A program made the translations under genes and the position numbers. A stretch of 64,000 nt of DNA from Sphingobacterium detergens (GTDB lineage Bacteria; Bacteroidota; Bacteroidia; Sphingobacteriales; Sphingobacteriaceae): the NCBI RefSeq assembly GCF_003610355.1, contig NZ_RAPY01000002.1:124001-188000 (forward strand), written 5' to 3'. The stretch's first letter is position 1. Each line of letters begins with the position of its first letter. Under the pieces are notes generated by a model. The model saw only the letters and a program-made list of their open reading frames with translations, did no database searches and was not told the origin of the DNA. Below are positions 15,638-27,010 of this stretch, piece after piece.

Positions 15638-17722
15638 ATGAAAGCAATTATAGCTGAAAAGCCAAGTGTGGCGAGGGAAATTGCAGCCCAAGTGGGCGCA
15701 ACAGATAAACATGATGGCTACTTGTCTGGCAGTGGTTATTATGTTACATGGGCATTAGGACATTTAGTTGGATTGGCTATGCCTGAAGATTACGGCATCG
15801 CCGGCTTTCACAGGGAATCCTTACCCATTTTACCAGAACCTTTTTTATTAACAGTGCGAAGAATAAAAAAGGACAAAAATTATGTTACAGATGGTGGTGC
15901 TTTAAAGCAGTTGAAAACGATCGAACAAGTCATTGCCCAATCGAACAGTATAATAGTGGCGACCGACGCTGGAAGAGAGGGCGAACTCATTTTTAGATAT
16001 ATCTATGAATACCTTAAATGTAGTAAACCATTTCAACGTTTATGGATAAGTTCGCTTACTGAAAATGCTATTAAGAAGGGCCTGGAAAATCTGAAATCTG
16101 GTAGCGATTTTGAAGGGCTTTATAGGGCAGGGAAAGGTCGTAGCCAGGCTGACTGGTTAGTAGGAATCAATGCTTCGCAAGCATTAAGTATAGCCGCAGG
16201 CCGAGGTATATATTCGCTAGGCCGGGTACAGACACCAACCCTTGCCCTAATTTGCAAGCGGTATATAGAAAACAAAAATTTCTCAGTTAAAAAATATTTC
16301 CAAATACAACTGGATCATTTGAAAGAATTTGTGGGCTTTAAGAGCGTTTCCAAAACCAAGTGGGATGACAAAAAGCTAGCTGACGATACACATAAATCTA
16401 TTATGCGGTCGGGAGTAGTTACCGTTATGTCTGTAGAAAACAAGACGGTTTCAGAGCAACCGCCTTTATTATTTGATCTTACAGGATTACAAAAAGAAGC
16501 CAATAAACGGTTAGGGCTTTCTGCTGAGGAAACCTTGAATATTGCGCAAAGTCTGTATGAAAAGAAATTTATTACTTATCCACGAACTGGAAGTAAATAC
16601 ATTCCCGAGGATATGTGGACGGAAATTCCAGCGCTGGTTAGGACTTTGGACGCAAAAGTATCCTGCAGGGAAGCCGTTGGCAAAGTAAATTGGGGGCGTT
16701 TCAATAAACGTATCGTAAATGATTTGAAAGTAACAGATCATCACGGGTTACTTATAACCGAAAAAGTCCCATCTGGTTTGTCGGCAAAAGAAGATAAGAT
16801 TTACGACATGATTGCAATACGTTTGCTAGAGTCGATATCATTACTTTGTTCCAAAGAAGCTACTGAAATCACGTTACGAGTACTACATTACGATTTTACA
16901 ATTAAAGGCTGCAAAGTTTTAATACCAGGCTGGCGTGGTATAAGGGGCAATTTTACAGAAGACGATAATGAGCCGATTAATGAGTTGCCAGAGTTGGTGG
17001 TTGATGATGTTTTGAAAATAAAAAATGCTGAAGTGCTGGATAAAAAGACGAAACCACCCTCACTTTATACAGAAGCGGATTTGCTATCAGTAATGGAAAA
17101 TGCAGGCAGGGAAATAGTGAACGAGGATGAACGTAAAGCTCTGCAGGGTATCGGAATTGGAACTCCAGCCACTAGAGCTGCCATAATCGAAACGCTTTTT
17201 AAAAGGGAGTATATCAAGCGCGAAAAAAAAATCCTTCTTCCTACAGACAAAGGGTTGCAGGTGTACGAAGCTGTAAAGGATAAAAGAATCGCTGATGTTG
17301 CCATGACAGCTGAATGGGAGATGGCCTTGCAAAAGATTGAGAATTGCCAAGCAGATGCAACGGATTTTCATCATTCGATGGAAGCCTTCACATCATCAGT
17401 TACCCAGGAGCTTTTGAGCATAAGCATTGAAAACCAAAATCAGCCGGATTTGGTCTGTCCGAAATGTAAAGCACAAAAATTGCTCATCCGGGAAAAGGTC
17501 GTGAAATGTCCGAGTGAGGATTGTAATTGGCTTCAATTTCGCAATATGTGTGGGGTAAACCTGAGCCTTGATGAAATAAGCAATCTCGTAAATAAAGGAA
17601 AAACTAGCCTTATAAAAGGCATGAAAAGCAAATCCGGGAAAAAATTTGAAGCTTATATTATTTTAAATGGTTATTGCGAAAGTTCATTTGAGTTTGAAAA
17701 TATTAAATATAAAAAGAAATAG
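15638..17722 (+). CDS. topB: DNA topoisomerase III
   Basis: This is a 694-aa type IA topoisomerase. The TOPRIM domain begins with E7 (AEKPSVA) and contains DAGREGE at 110-116. The catalytic tyrosine is Y314 in FITYPRTGSKYI. QADWLVGINASQALS and GRVQTPTLALI are further signatures. A C-terminal cysteine cluster (CPKCK...CPSEDC, about 605-625) resembles a topoisomerase zinc finger. It relaxes or decatenates single-stranded regions, and in conjugative elements it probably assists element processing. It lies directly downstream of the DUF3945 gene and is followed by a palindrome cluster at 17729-17807. Confidence 0.93.
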   Translation: MKAIIAEKPSVAREIAAQVGATDKHDGYLSGSGYYVTWALGHLVGLAMPEDYGIAGFHRESLPILPEPFLLTVRRIKKDKNYVTDGGALKQLKTIEQVIAQSNSIIVATDAGREGELIFRYIYEYLKCSKPFQRLWISSLTENAIKKGLENLKSGSDFEGLYRAGKGRSQADWLVGINASQALSIAAGRGIYSLGRVQTPTLALICKRYIENKNFSVKKYFQIQLDHLKEFVGFKSVSKTKWDDKKLADDTHKSIMRSGVVTVMSVENKTVSEQPPLLFDLTGLQKEANKRLGLSAEETLNIAQSLYEKKFITYPRTGSKYIPEDMWTEIPALVRTLDAKVSCREAVGKVNWGRFNKRIVNDLKVTDHHGLLITEKVPSGLSAKEDKIYDMIAIRLLESISLLCSKEATEITLRVLHYDFTIKGCKVLIPGWRGIRGNFTEDDNEPINELPELVVDDVLKIKNAEVLDKKTKPPSLYTEADLLSVMENAGREIVNEDERKALQGIGIGTPATRAAIIETLFKREYIKREKKILLPTDKGLQVYEAVKDKRIADVAMTAEWEMALQKIENCQADATDFHHSMEAFTSSVTQELLSISIENQNQPDLVCPKCKAQKLLIREKVVKCPSEDCNWLQFRNMCGVNLSLDEISNLVNKGKTSLIKGMKSKSGKKFEAYIILNGYCESSFEFENIKYKKK

Positions 17723-17728
17723 ACTAGA

Positions 17729-17807
17729 ACAAATCGATTTGTGCGAAAAGCACTGTGACAAAGGTATATTCCCAATATCTCAGATATTTTAGGAATATAC
17801 CTTTGTC
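17729..17807. repeat. Cluster of three palindromes with a 16-bp-stem hairpin
   Basis: Three nested elements follow topB: a 14-bp perfect palindrome ACAAATCGATTTGT at 17729-17742, a small GTGC/GCAC hairpin at 17741-17753, and a large hairpin at 17757-17807. The large one has perfect 16-bp arms GACAAAGGTATATTCC / GGAATATACCTTTGTC plus an inner AATATCT-C-AGATATT stem. It is far stronger than needed for termination and has no T-tract. It may act as terminator, protein-binding site or recombination junction. Confidence 0.7.
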
Positions 17808-17888
17808 GCAATTCTTATCTGAAGTTTGTAAGACTAAATATTATTATCGACAGAATTTTGAGGACAATACCCTGACCGTTTATCTTTT

Positions 17889-19643
17889 TTAACTGAAAAT
17901 ACTTCTTATCATTTGTTTTATTGTTCCATTCTCTAATTTTAGTCCGAGAGGTTTTGAAATATCTTGTCCTTCAGATAAGTGTAAAGATGTATTGTATATA
18001 ATTCCTAACAAGAAATATGTTTCGGGAATATGTATTCCAATACTTTGTGCAAAATTAAGTTTGTTTTTAGTACCATTAGTAGTTAAAAATTTGGTTTTGT
18101 TCAAAGGGTCAGTAATTAATTCATAAATCAGTTTTTCTATTTGAACTCTAACTCCAAAGCATATAGCTAACGGGTCAAAGGTGTCATTCTCGAACAGATA
18201 CCTGCGTACCTCTCTTTGTATTTTCTTGAAAAATAGTTCTGGTTTAGCCCAGTCTGCATTAAGTTTAAGCGCTTTGAACTCATTTGTAAAGTCCGCCTTG
18301 TCAATTGTAGGATGATAGTGAAAGTAATATTCGTCCACCTGACTTTGGATAGTATGATCTTCTCGTTTATAAATAATCTTCAGGATATTCTGATTAGACT
18401 TTATATTCGGCTCTTTTAAATAACTCACTTTAATCTTTGTGTCGTTAAAACAGAAATGATTAAAAAATAATGGATCAAGATGCGTTAATAAGATAGGAAA
18501 TATTCTACGCTTATTCTTTTTCATTTCATCGATGAAAGTTGAAATATAATATTGAAAAGTTATTAGATTAGCATCATCCAAGTAATCAAAAATTTCATCA
18601 ATAACAAGGATGCAATCTTTTTTCTTGAAATTCTGCCTAGACTTTATTAGTAGCGTAATAAAGGTTAAAATATCTCTTTGTCCATTTGATATTTCATGAG
18701 CCTTTGGCCATTTTACTACTAAGCTGTTCCCTTCAACTTCTGGTTTAATATCAAACCTTTCTTTTACTGGATTAAATGATTGAATTGTTTTTGCGCAATC
18801 ATCTTTTGCATCAAGATAATAAAGGTATTTGCAAGCTTTTTTGAAATTTACCCCCATAGCATTTTTAACTGTGAGTATTTGCCACGCTGTAAGGTATGCG
18901 TCTATTTCATCTTTAACTTCTGGAAAACCAAATGAATTTACTAAGTCCGCAAGTTTTTTAAACTCGTTCAATTCTTTAAAAGACTGTAAAATGTTAGTTA
19001 GAATCCATTCTTTGATAGAATTCCCAGTTCCCTTTTGGTCATTTATAGCTAACAAAGCATGCTCAAATGCATTTTTGTATGACTTTAAGTCAAATCGAGT
19101 AAAGTCTACATCCTTTTCAATTTTAAAAAACAAATATCCACAACTAAAAAGATCGGTTACGTTATTCAAAATTTTACCACCATTAATTCCAAATTTTGAC
19201 TTCATTCTAGCTGAATTATAATCAAAAGAAACCTTTGTTGGTATGGTTTTAATTAAAGTCGTTGGCGATATGTCTAGTGTGGTTTTAGCAAATGGTCTTC
19301 CGCCAAAGGATTGAACAACTGATTTAGGTTTGGTCTGATTATTTATAACAAACACATCGAAAAAGTCTGAAATTGTATTTTGGGTATCATCAGCAATAAG
19401 TATTTCACCAGTTGTTAAAATCAGTTTTAATATAGGTCTATTTCTGGTATCTTTTAAAAAGTAGTTGTTATCGTCTAATTCTATTTTGTTGCTTCTTAAA
19501 GAATCAAACGCGATTGCAAAAGAGCTTTTCCCAAAGCCGTTAGGAGCGACTAATATATTTGGTTTATTAGGCACGAGATCAAGAGCGAACAATTTATGAC
19601 CAATGCCTTTTATGTTAGTTAATTCAATTGTTTTTATATTCAT
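17889..19643 (-). CDS. AAA/ABC-type ATPase, cargo gene within the element
   Basis: This is a 584-aa protein with an SMC/RecF-like split ATPase. Walker A is APNGFGKSS (33-41), an ABC-like signature is SNGQRD (319-324), and Walker B is CILVIDE (344-350). The ~230 C-terminal residues contain a YYFHYHPTIDKADF segment and no nuclease motif I can identify. It runs opposite to topB and the DUF1896 gene and is more AT-rich than either, so it looks like inserted cargo. Single-gene AAA_15/OLD-like ATPases at such positions are often anti-phage or abortive-infection genes, but that is inference. The start ATG at 19643 precedes NIKTIELTNIKGIG, a typical N-terminal strand of this ATPase class. Confidence 0.82.
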   Translation of the reverse strand: MNIKTIELTNIKGIGHKLFALDLVPNKPNILVAPNGFGKSSFAIAFDSLRSNKIELDDNNYFLKDTRNRPILKLILTTGEILIADDTQNTISDFFDVFVINNQTKPKSVVQSFGGRPFAKTTLDISPTTLIKTIPTKVSFDYNSARMKSKFGINGGKILNNVTDLFSCGYLFFKIEKDVDFTRFDLKSYKNAFEHALLAINDQKGTGNSIKEWILTNILQSFKELNEFKKLADLVNSFGFPEVKDEIDAYLTAWQILTVKNAMGVNFKKACKYLYYLDAKDDCAKTIQSFNPVKERFDIKPEVEGNSLVVKWPKAHEISNGQRDILTFITLLIKSRQNFKKKDCILVIDEIFDYLDDANLITFQYYISTFIDEMKKNKRRIFPILLTHLDPLFFNHFCFNDTKIKVSYLKEPNIKSNQNILKIIYKREDHTIQSQVDEYYFHYHPTIDKADFTNEFKALKLNADWAKPELFFKKIQREVRRYLFENDTFDPLAICFGVRVQIEKLIYELITDPLNKTKFLTTNGTKNKLNFAQSIGIHIPETYFLLGIIYNTSLHLSEGQDISKPLGLKLENGTIKQMIRSIFS

Positions 19644-19779
19644 TTTTCAATAAATCTAGTTTCTATAGATCGGTTTTATAACCTAAGATTTAATTAATTA
19701 AATTTTAACTTTTTTGATGTATTCAAAAGTACAAATTAAATCATTCAATATTTCACTTTAGGCAAATTCTGCCATTCAG

Positions 19780-19815
19780 AGCCAACCTCAACCACAAAAA
19801 TGGTAGGGGTTGGCT
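19780..19815 (+). repeat. Hairpin upstream of DUF1896 gene
   Basis: Arms AGCCAACC and GGTTGGCT (8 bp) enclose a 20-nt loop with further complementarity. It lies 46 bp upstream of the DUF1896 start, on the far side of the AAA cargo gene from the palindrome cluster. It could be a terminator, attenuator or cargo boundary. Confidence 0.5.
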
Positions 19816-19861
19816 ATACTAATATTTTAGCTACTCATTGAAAATTTTAAACAAAATCAAT

Positions 19862-20296
19862 ATGAGTACACAACAAAAAGACCTCTCTTATTTTACTCTA
19901 AGGTTACAGGAATTATTAAGCACAAGCTTTCCCGAAAAAGCAAACGACCGCAAGTTTATTGAGCAACGTTCCAAGCGGGCGGAGAATGCGTATGAGGGTG
20001 CATTTCGTTCGGGCAATCCTATAGAGCAATGCGACCATATCGCAGATAGTATACTTATTGAGGAACTTCACTTCTCCAAGTTTGATACAGTGTTTCAAGT
20101 GGTTTGCAATGAGTTTAGCAATGTCATGTTAGACGAGGAACTGCGTCCGTTTGCACTAAAGATGCTCCCTATATGCGAACCCGTATTTGCCACATACGTG
20201 CTGACTGATGACTTCGCATACACCACAGAACACGACCTGCTATACACGGAAATCACGGGAATCATAGCCATTCATATCGAGGACTATGGCATTTAA
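19862..20296 (+). CDS. DUF1896 protein
   Basis: This 144-aa protein starts at ATG 19862 ([19 protein letters not shown]); a TTG 24 nt upstream is in frame but less likely. DUF1896 proteins are small and of unknown function, and are almost exclusively found in Bacteroidota conjugative transposons directly before the methylase-helicase giant. Here the giant gene starts inside its last codons (overlap 20286-20296, different frame), showing translational coupling. Confidence 0.85.
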   Translation: MSTQQKDLSYFTLRLQELLSTSFPEKANDRKFIEQRSKRAENAYEGAFRSGNPIEQCDHIADSILIEELHFSKFDTVFQVVCNEFSNVMLDEELRPFALKMLPICEPVFATYVLTDDFAYTTEHDLLYTEITGIIAIHIEDYGI

Positions 20297-23200
20297 CCAG
20301 CGTGAACACCTGAAGCAAAATATTGAGGCGTTGAGGATAATGTTCAGGTTGGAAAAAGAAAAACGCCTGGCTACCGAAAGCGAACGGCAACAGCTTTCGC
20401 TGTACAGCGGTTTCGGTGGGCTGAAATTTATATTAAACCCTGCAGAACACCCAACGGATATAAAGCAATGGAAAGATTACGAGCGCAGCTACTTTGTGCA
20501 AACACAGGAATTGCACCGAGTACTGAAAGAATATGCAGGGGACGAAAAGCAATACAAGCGGTATGTGGATAGTATGCGTAGTTCAGTGCTTACGGCATTC
20601 TACACACCACCTGAAATTATCAATACCCTGTCGGATGTTTTCAGAGAAAACGACATAGCCATCCAAAAGTTTTTGGAACCCTCAGCAGGTGTGGGTGGGT
20701 TTATCCGGTCTTTGGCCGATAACGACTTACAGCAGGTGACAGCTTATGAAAAAGACCTGCTAACGGGCAAAATACTCAAACAGATTTTTCCTGACCGTAA
20801 TATCCGAATAAGCGGATTTGAAGAAATACCCGAACGTGAACTGGGCAGTTATGACGTAGCTGCCAGCAACGTTCCATTTGGTACAAGTTCGGTCTTTGAC
20901 CTTTCCTACTCAAGGGGCAATGACCAGGCAAAGGCGCAGGCAGCAAAGGCCATTCACAATTACTTTTTTCTAAAGGGAACCGACGCATTACGGGATGGAG
21001 GTATTCTCGCTTTCATTACTTCCCAGGGCGTGCTGGATAGTCCAGGAAATAAATCGATCCGTGAGGCATTGATGGCAACGCATAACCTTGTTTCGGTTGT
21101 ACGGCTACCGAATAACCTGTTTATGGATTATGCCGGAACGGAAGTAGGAAGCGATCTTATTGTGCTTCAAAAGAACATGGGCAAACAAGGTCTTTCCGAA
21201 AGGGAAAAAGACTTTTGCAATACGTTGCTAACAAAACACAATGACCATGTAAACGCCTATATGCTTTACAATGGCACAGTTGTTTTCAATGAAATTATAC
21301 AATCCACCGACCTTTACGGGAAACCCTATACTGTATATGTTCATAGTGGCGGCATACAGGAAATTGGGAAAGAGGCAAAGAAAATACTGGATGGAGATTT
21401 TAAAGAATATCTGAACAAAAATCTTTACAAAGGGCTACCGCCCAATGACCCTACCGTACAGCCGGATATTATCGTAACTCCTGACCTTACGACCACGCCG
21501 CCGGCTACAAGCATCATAAGGGATGAAATAACACAACCCGCACTATTTACAACGCCTGCGGCGGCTCAACCTGTTATGAGTAAGCGACAAGGCGGCGTGA
21601 CGGCGGTAGCGGATTTGCCGTCATTACGGGAAGAAGTGCAGTTGAGTTTGTTCGACCTTTTTGGAGTTGCAACACAGGCTGCCGTTATTGCAACTCCGAA
21701 AAAAAGAGTTAAGAGTAGAACCACCGTTATCAGGAAAAAAGCGGGTAACCGCACACAGCAACCTGGGCTATTTGATTATATACCCTTACACACGACGAAC
21801 GAAGACACATCCATAGTTACTACTACACTACGCTCAAATACAAAACCCGAAGTACTTGGTGATTTGTTTTCCTCCATCGGTATCAACAGTAAAGGCGAAA
21901 TAGAAGACATACCCAAACCTAAGCCTGGTACCGACAATAAGGTTATTGCCCAAACTGCTCCCTACTCCAGCGAACTGTTATCATTCTACAGAGATGATTG
22001 CCTCGTGATGGATAACGGTTTTGTCGGGTATTTGAGGAATGTGGATATAGAGAACGGCACAGCGATCTTTAACCCGCTTTCACTGCCTCCAGGTCAGAAA
22101 GCAAGAGCCGAAGCCTATGTAGATTTAAGGGATGTCTACAAACAACTTTACAATCAGGAGGCGCAGCTTCGTACCGAGCATAAACCGGAACGCGAAAGGC
22201 TCAACGGTCTTTATGACGACTTTGTAAAGAGGTACGGCAACCTGAACAGTGCCGACAATATCAAGCTCATCAAGACCGACAGCGCAGGGAAAGAAGTACC
22301 CTATTTGGAGCGTGTGGTGGGTGGTGTGGTGCATAAGGCAGATATATTCCACCGTCCTGTAAGTTTTTCAACGGCAACGCTCGCAACGGACAATCCTGAC
22401 GAAGCTTTGGCGGCATCGCTTAACAAATATGGAATCGTTGATTTGAGCTATATGTCGGAGGTTAGTGGGATGTCCGGCGAGGATTTAAAAGATGCCCTGC
22501 ATGGCCGTATCTTTTACAATCCTGTACAAAAGGGATACGAGATAGCCGAAAAATGGATATCGGGCAATGTAGTTGAAAAAGCCGAAGAAGTACTGGCGTA
22601 CCTCGCCGGGCAACCTGAAGATAGAGAAGCTGCCGAAAGCCTAAAAGCCCTTGAAGAAGCGAGGCCCCGCAGGATAGAATTTGAGGAACTCGATTTTAAT
22701 CTTGGTGAACGGTGGATACCTACAGGTATCTACAACCGTTTCGCATCGCACCTATTTGATGCGGAAGTTCGCATCCATTATTCCGAAAGTTCAGATGACT
22801 TTTCCATTCATTGCAACCGTAAGAATGTCCTTATCACCGAAAAGTATGCTATCCAGTCAGAAAGTAGAGCATTCGATGGGATTAACCTGCTAAAACACGC
22901 CCTTGTCAATACCACCCCTGACATTACTAAGAAAGTGATGGTCGATAATAAGGAGGTCAAGGTTCGGGACATGGAAGCCATACAAATGGCAAACACCAAA
23001 ATTGACGAGATACGCAGGGAATTTTCGGACTGGCTCTATGCCCAGAACGATGAGTTTAAGCACAGGCTTACCGATAAATATAACGACACCTTTAACTGTT
23101 TTGTTCGTCCCCAGTATGATGGTAGCCATCAGGATTTTCCTGGACTTGACCGCAAGGCATTGGGTATCGAAGACCTCTACCCAAGCCAAAAGGATGCCGT

Positions 23201-25787
23201 TTGGATGATAAAGACAAACGGCGGTGCTATCTGTGATCATGAAGTGGGTGCTGGTAAGACACTCATCATGTGTACAGCAGCACAAGAAATGAAACGATTG
23301 GGATTGGCACATAAACCGATAATCATCGGATTGAAAGCCAATGTCCATGAAATCGCAGAAACCTATCGCAAGGCTTATCCACATGCCAAAATACTATATC
23401 CCGGCAAGGAGGATTTTACGCCGAAGAAGCGCCTACGCATTTTCGGCGATATTAAAAACAACGATTGGGACTGTATTATCCTTACCCATGACCAATTTGG
23501 GATGATACCTCAATCGCCCGAAATGCAAAAAGAAATCCTACAGGCGGAATTGGACAGTGTGGAAGATAACCTTGCGGTATTGGAAAGTCAAGGCAAAGAA
23601 GTTTCAAGGGGAATGCTCAAGGGGGTCATAGTTCGCAAACAAAATCTGGAGGTAAGACTGAAAACGCTGGAACATGACATCGAAAATCGTAAGGATGATG
23701 TTGTGGACTTTAAAATGATGGGCATCGACCACATTTTCGTGGATGAAAGCCACCGTTTCAAGAACCTCATGTTCAACACGAGGCATGAGCGCGTTGCAGG
23801 ATTGGGCAATATGGCAGGAAGCCAAAAGGCATTGAATCTGCTGTTTGCCCTGCGAACCATACAGGAGCGCACAGGCAAAGACCTGGGCGCAACGTTCCTT
23901 TCAGGTACGACCATTAGCAACTCACTTACCGAACTGTACCTGCTCTTTAAATACCTGCGCCCAAAAGCAATGGAAAAGCAGGGCATCAATTGTTTTGATG
24001 CGTGGGCAGCTATTTATGCCCGCAAGACGACCGATTACGAGTTTTCGGTAGCGAACAATATCGTATCAAAAGAACGCTTCCGCTTCTTTATCAAAGTGCC
24101 GGAACTGGCGCAGTTCTATTCCGAGATTACGGATTACCGGACAGCAAAGGATATTGGCATAGACCGCCCGGAAAAGAACGAGATACTGTACCATATCCCA
24201 CCAACGCCGGAGCAGGAGGTGTTCATTAAAAAGTTGATGGAGTTTGCTAAAACGGGGAATGCCGAATTGTTGGGCAGACCTCCGCTAAGCGAAAGTGAGG
24301 AAAAAGCGAAGATGCTGATTGCTACAGACTATGCTCGTAAGATGTCGCTGGATATGCGGATGATTAGCCGGAAGTACGAAGACCATCCCGATAACAAAGC
24401 GTCGCATTGTGCGGCAAACCTTGCCAAATACTATAACAAATATCAGGCGCAGAAAGGAACGCAGTTCGTCTTTTCAGACCTCGGTACTTATAAGCCGGGC
24501 GAATGGAACGTGTATTCCGAAATTAAGCGCAAGCTGGTGGAAGACCACGGCATCCCTACGCATGAAATACGCTTTATACAGGAAGCCAAGACCGAAAAGC
24601 AACGTAAGGAAATCATCTGGGATGCTAACGAGGGCAAGATTCGGGTGTTGTTCGGCTCAACCGAAATGCTGGGTACTGGTGTGAACGCGCAGAAACGGGC
24701 TGTTGCCGTTCACCATTTGGATATACCTTGGAGACCGTCTGACCTTGCTCAACGAGATGGAAGAGCAATTCGCAAAGGCAATGATATTGCCAAATTCTTT
24801 GCCGATAACAAAGTGGATATTCTCATCTATGCGGTGGAGAAATCATTGGACAGCTACAAATTCAATACGCTCTATAATAAGCAGGTGTTTATCGAACAGC
24901 TAAAGAGCAACAGCCTCGGCAAGCGTACCATTGATGAGGGCGGCATGGATGAAAAAACAGGTATGAACTACTCCGAATATGTGGCTATACTTTCGGGTAA
25001 TACAGACCTATTGGAAAAAGCGAAACTGGAAAAGCAGATTGCTGGGCTGGAAAGCGAAAGGCAGGCGCACAACCGTTCCAAACTAACTTCCAAATACAGG
25101 CTGGAAGATACCCAAGCTACGTTGGAAAGTACGCAATCCCGTTTCGACCGTATGAGTCTCGATTGGGGAAACTTACTAAAGCGTATACAGAAAAACAAAG
25201 ATGGGGAGATACTCAATCCTGTGCAACTAACTGGACTATTACCGAATGTCGATGTAAAACAGATTGGCGCAAAACTGAACCAGCTTTCTGAAAAAGCCCG
25301 TACCGAAGGTGAGTATGAAGAAATCGGTACTTTATACGGTTTTACCCTTTTGGTAAAAACGGAGGTTTCCCAAAAAGATGGCGTGGATATTAAAGACAAC
25401 CGTTTCTTTGTGCAAGGTGAAGGCAATATTAAATACACGTACAATAACGGTAAGATGGCGACCGATGCAAAAACCGCATCGCTCAATTTTCTGAATGCGC
25501 TCGAAAAGATACCCGGTATTTTGGAGCAGGAGCAAAAGAAAATTTCGGAATTGCAAAAAGACCTTCCTATTCTTCAAGAAGTTGTAAATGGCATGTGGAA
25601 GAAAGAGCAGATATTGAGTGACCTTAAAACAGAACTAGCTTCTGTTGAACGGAAAATACAATTATCCATAAAGCCTGAAGCCGACACCGAAGCAGAAAAG
25701 ACTAAACAGATCGGAAACCAGGTACAGAATAATTCGGAAGCAATAGTGCGTGTTAAAGGTATTCATCTTCCTAAGGGTATTTTGTAA
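20286..25787 (+). CDS. Giant N6-methylase-like / SF2 helicase fusion
   Basis: This is an 1833-aa protein of conjugative elements. The N-terminal methyltransferase-like domain has YTPPEII (106-112), motif I EPSAGVGG (131-138) and NVPF (195-198) in place of NPPY. A Pro/Thr-rich linker lies around 390-530. The SF2/SNF2-type helicase follows, with Walker A VGAGKT (about 986), DESHR (about 1152) and GTGVNAQKR...[11 protein letters not shown] (about 1460-1490). A coiled-coil C-terminus runs beyond about 1560. The architecture resembles phage DarB-type antirestriction proteins, so a role in protecting or processing transferred DNA is plausible. NVPF deviates from the catalytic consensus, so methylation activity is uncertain. 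Confidence 0.88.
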   Translation: MAFNQREHLKQNIEALRIMFRLEKEKRLATESERQQLSLYSGFGGLKFILNPAEHPTDIKQWKDYERSYFVQTQELHRVLKEYAGDEKQYKRYVDSMRSSVLTAFYTPPEIINTLSDVFRENDIAIQKFLEPSAGVGGFIRSLADNDLQQVTAYEKDLLTGKILKQIFPDRNIRISGFEEIPERELGSYDVAASNVPFGTSSVFDLSYSRGNDQAKAQAAKAIHNYFFLKGTDALRDGGILAFITSQGVLDSPGNKSIREALMATHNLVSVVRLPNNLFMDYAGTEVGSDLIVLQKNMGKQGLSEREKDFCNTLLTKHNDHVNAYMLYNGTVVFNEIIQSTDLYGKPYTVYVHSGGIQEIGKEAKKILDGDFKEYLNKNLYKGLPPNDPTVQPDIIVTPDLTTTPPATSIIRDEITQPALFTTPAAAQPVMSKRQGGVTAVADLPSLREEVQLSLFDLFGVATQAAVIATPKKRVKSRTTVIRKKAGNRTQQPGLFDYIPLHTTNEDTSIVTTTLRSNTKPEVLGDLFSSIGINSKGEIEDIPKPKPGTDNKVIAQTAPYSSELLSFYRDDCLVMDNGFVGYLRNVDIENGTAIFNPLSLPPGQKARAEAYVDLRDVYKQLYNQEAQLRTEHKPERERLNGLYDDFVKRYGNLNSADNIKLIKTDSAGKEVPYLERVVGGVVHKADIFHRPVSFSTATLATDNPDEALAASLNKYGIVDLSYMSEVSGMSGEDLKDALHGRIFYNPVQKGYEIAEKWISGNVVEKAEEVLAYLAGQPEDREAAESLKALEEARPRRIEFEELDFNLGERWIPTGIYNRFASHLFDAEVRIHYSESSDDFSIHCNRKNVLITEKYAIQSESRAFDGINLLKHALVNTTPDITKKVMVDNKEVKVRDMEAIQMANTKIDEIRREFSDWLYAQNDEFKHRLTDKYNDTFNCFVRPQYDGSHQDFPGLDRKALGIEDLYPSQKDAVWMIKTNGGAICDHEVGAGKTLIMCTAAQEMKRLGLAHKPIIIGLKANVHEIAETYRKAYPHAKILYPGKEDFTPKKRLRIFGDIKNNDWDCIILTHDQFGMIPQSPEMQKEILQAELDSVEDNLAVLESQGKEVSRGMLKGVIVRKQNLEVRLKTLEHDIENRKDDVVDFKMMGIDHIFVDESHRFKNLMFNTRHERVAGLGNMAGSQKALNLLFALRTIQERTGKDLGATFLSGTTISNSLTELYLLFKYLRPKAMEKQGINCFDAWAAIYARKTTDYEFSVANNIVSKERFRFFIKVPELAQFYSEITDYRTAKDIGIDRPEKNEILYHIPPTPEQEVFIKKLMEFAKTGNAELLGRPPLSESEEKAKMLIATDYARKMSLDMRMISRKYEDHPDNKASHCAANLAKYYNKYQAQKGTQFVFSDLGTYKPGEWNVYSEIKRKLVEDHGIPTHEIRFIQEAKTEKQRKEIIWDANEGKIRVLFGSTEMLGTGVNAQKRAVAVHHLDIPWRPSDLAQRDGRAIRKGNDIAKFFADNKVDILIYAVEKSLDSYKFNTLYNKQVFIEQLKSNSLGKRTIDEGGMDEKTGMNYSEYVAILSGNTDLLEKAKLEKQIAGLESERQAHNRSKLTSKYRLEDTQATLESTQSRFDRMSLDWGNLLKRIQKNKDGEILNPVQLTGLLPNVDVKQIGAKLNQLSEKARTEGEYEEIGTLYGFTLLVKTEVSQKDGVDIKDNRFFVQGEGNIKYTYNNGKMATDAKTASLNFLNALEKIPGILEQEQKKISELQKDLPILQEVVNGMWKKEQILSDLKTELASVERKIQLSIKPEADTEAEKTKQIGNQVQNNSEAIVRVKGIHLPKGIL

Positions 25788-25822
25788 TACTGGCTGATTG
25801 ATGTTAATCAAAAATGCTAGGT

Positions 25823-25867
25823 TATTTTTTTATGGGCACTATCAACTGCTTGCTGATAGTGCCCTTT
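25823..25867. terminator. Bidirectional intrinsic terminator
   Basis: Perfect 11-bp arms GGGCACTATCA (25834-25844) and TGATAGTGCCC (25854-25864) have loop ACTGCTTGC. A run of seven T residues precedes the left arm and TTT follows the right arm. It separates the convergent methylase-helicase and rteC genes. Confidence 0.82.
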
Positions 25868-25905
25868 AAATTAGTATATCAATTTTAAATAGGTAATGTG
25901 AAACA

Positions 25906-26730
25906 CTAGCTATTCTTATCTTGTATTTTTTTTAATAAACACTCACGAAGACCATCCAAAAATTTAGTCGGATTAATTTTTCGCATGCTTATTTCCATAA
26001 AAGTATGATAGAAATCTCCTAAATCGGTGTTGAAAACTTTTGAAAATATTTTCGCTAAAAATTTAATCTCTTTTGTCCCAAAACAGCCATAGTAGTGAAG
26101 AGCATACATAAGTTCTACTAATGCAACTTTCTTTTCTTCCCATACAAGAGGATACAAATTTTCTAGCGTACTGGTTTGCTGACCATTTTTTAAAGATTTT
26201 ATCTTTTCCTGTAGCCTATTTCCTAATCGTTCGTATGCAATCAGTTTAGCAATAAGATAGCTTGAAACTGTTGAGACTTTATCATCTATCTCCACACTGG
26301 GATCTTCCGAAATAGGATTAAACTTTGTTTTCCTAATAAACAAAAACTGATCATGAATAGTCCTTTGTTGCTTATAATATCTCTGAAGTTCGCAATTGCG
26401 CTCAAAGAATAAATTTATTCTTTTCAATCCTTTTCTGTAAAAGTTTAATTGACTTTTCTTACCCATTGGGAGGTTAGTTTCAAAAAATGTAATTTCATTC
26501 CAGTAAATCAGTTCCGCATTAATTTCCGGTTTATGCTCTTTAAAAAAGCTGATTTCATCTTCTGCACATGTAAACACATGATTGCGTACAAAGTCGTTAA
26601 GCGATTTCATTGCACCACTAAAATATTCCGTTTTGCGATAAGCCTTTTCTAACTCAGAATCGGCGTTAAGTGCAATAGCCTGTAATGTTACCTTTGTTGT
26701 TTCTCTTAGATTATTCAGGAATTGTTTCAT
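25906..26730 (-). CDS. rteC: RteC-family regulator
   Basis: This is a 274-aa protein from ATG 26730; a GTG at 26763 is in frame but adds an unrelated stretch. It matches the RteC family by pattern: an N-terminal helical region with GAMKSLNDFV, EISFFKEHKPEINAELIYWNEI, and a C-terminal WEEKKVALVELMYALHYYG...GTKEIKFLAKIF segment followed by a DNA-binding-like end. In CTnDOT, RteC activates excision operon transcription in response to tetracycline. Whether that trigger applies here is unknown. It lies at the end of the conjugative module on the minus strand, convergent with the methylase-helicase gene. Confidence 0.87.
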   Translation of the reverse strand: MKQFLNNLRETTKVTLQAIALNADSELEKAYRKTEYFSGAMKSLNDFVRNHVFTCAEDEISFFKEHKPEINAELIYWNEITFFETNLPMGKKSQLNFYRKGLKRINLFFERNCELQRYYKQQRTIHDQFLFIRKTKFNPISEDPSVEIDDKVSTVSSYLIAKLIAYERLGNRLQEKIKSLKNGQQTSTLENLYPLVWEEKKVALVELMYALHYYGCFGTKEIKFLAKIFSKVFNTDLGDFYHTFMEISMRKINPTKFLDGLRECLLKKIQDKNS

Positions 26731-26830
26731 GTTCGATCTTAGTTTTGAGAAGACAGCGTGCACTCTGTCGGGTCTGGTTCAAAAATAGTTACGTTGGAGG
26801 TTGTGTTGGAAATTCCCGGCAATCGAATTG

Positions 26831-26864
26831 TACCGAATTCGGTAATTTTTATTCTGAATTCAGA
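26831..26864. promoter_or_regulatory. Twin GAATTC-centred palindromes upstream of rteC
   Basis: Two perfect palindromes, TACCGAATTCGGTA (26831-26844) and TCTGAATTCAGA (26853-26864), have centres exactly 21 bp apart, two helical turns. A weaker third, TAATCGAATTCAGATTA, lies around 26997-27013. The position 100-135 bp upstream of the rteC start suggests a regulator-binding site. Confidence 0.5.
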
Positions 26865-27010
26865 GTTTTGAAACTAAAATTTAGCAAAGAGTTGAATAAT
26901 TCAAATGATTGAATAAATTCTCTTATTCATCAGGAATGAAATCAATTTTATTGGATCACCAAATAGGTTAAAAGCAAAACGAATACAGGATTATCGTAAT
27001 CGAATTCAGA

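Noticed and set aside
22890..23989. Long minus-strand frames inside the methylase-helicase gene
   Set aside because: They are antisense shadows of a conserved helicase coding region with motifs on the plus strand.
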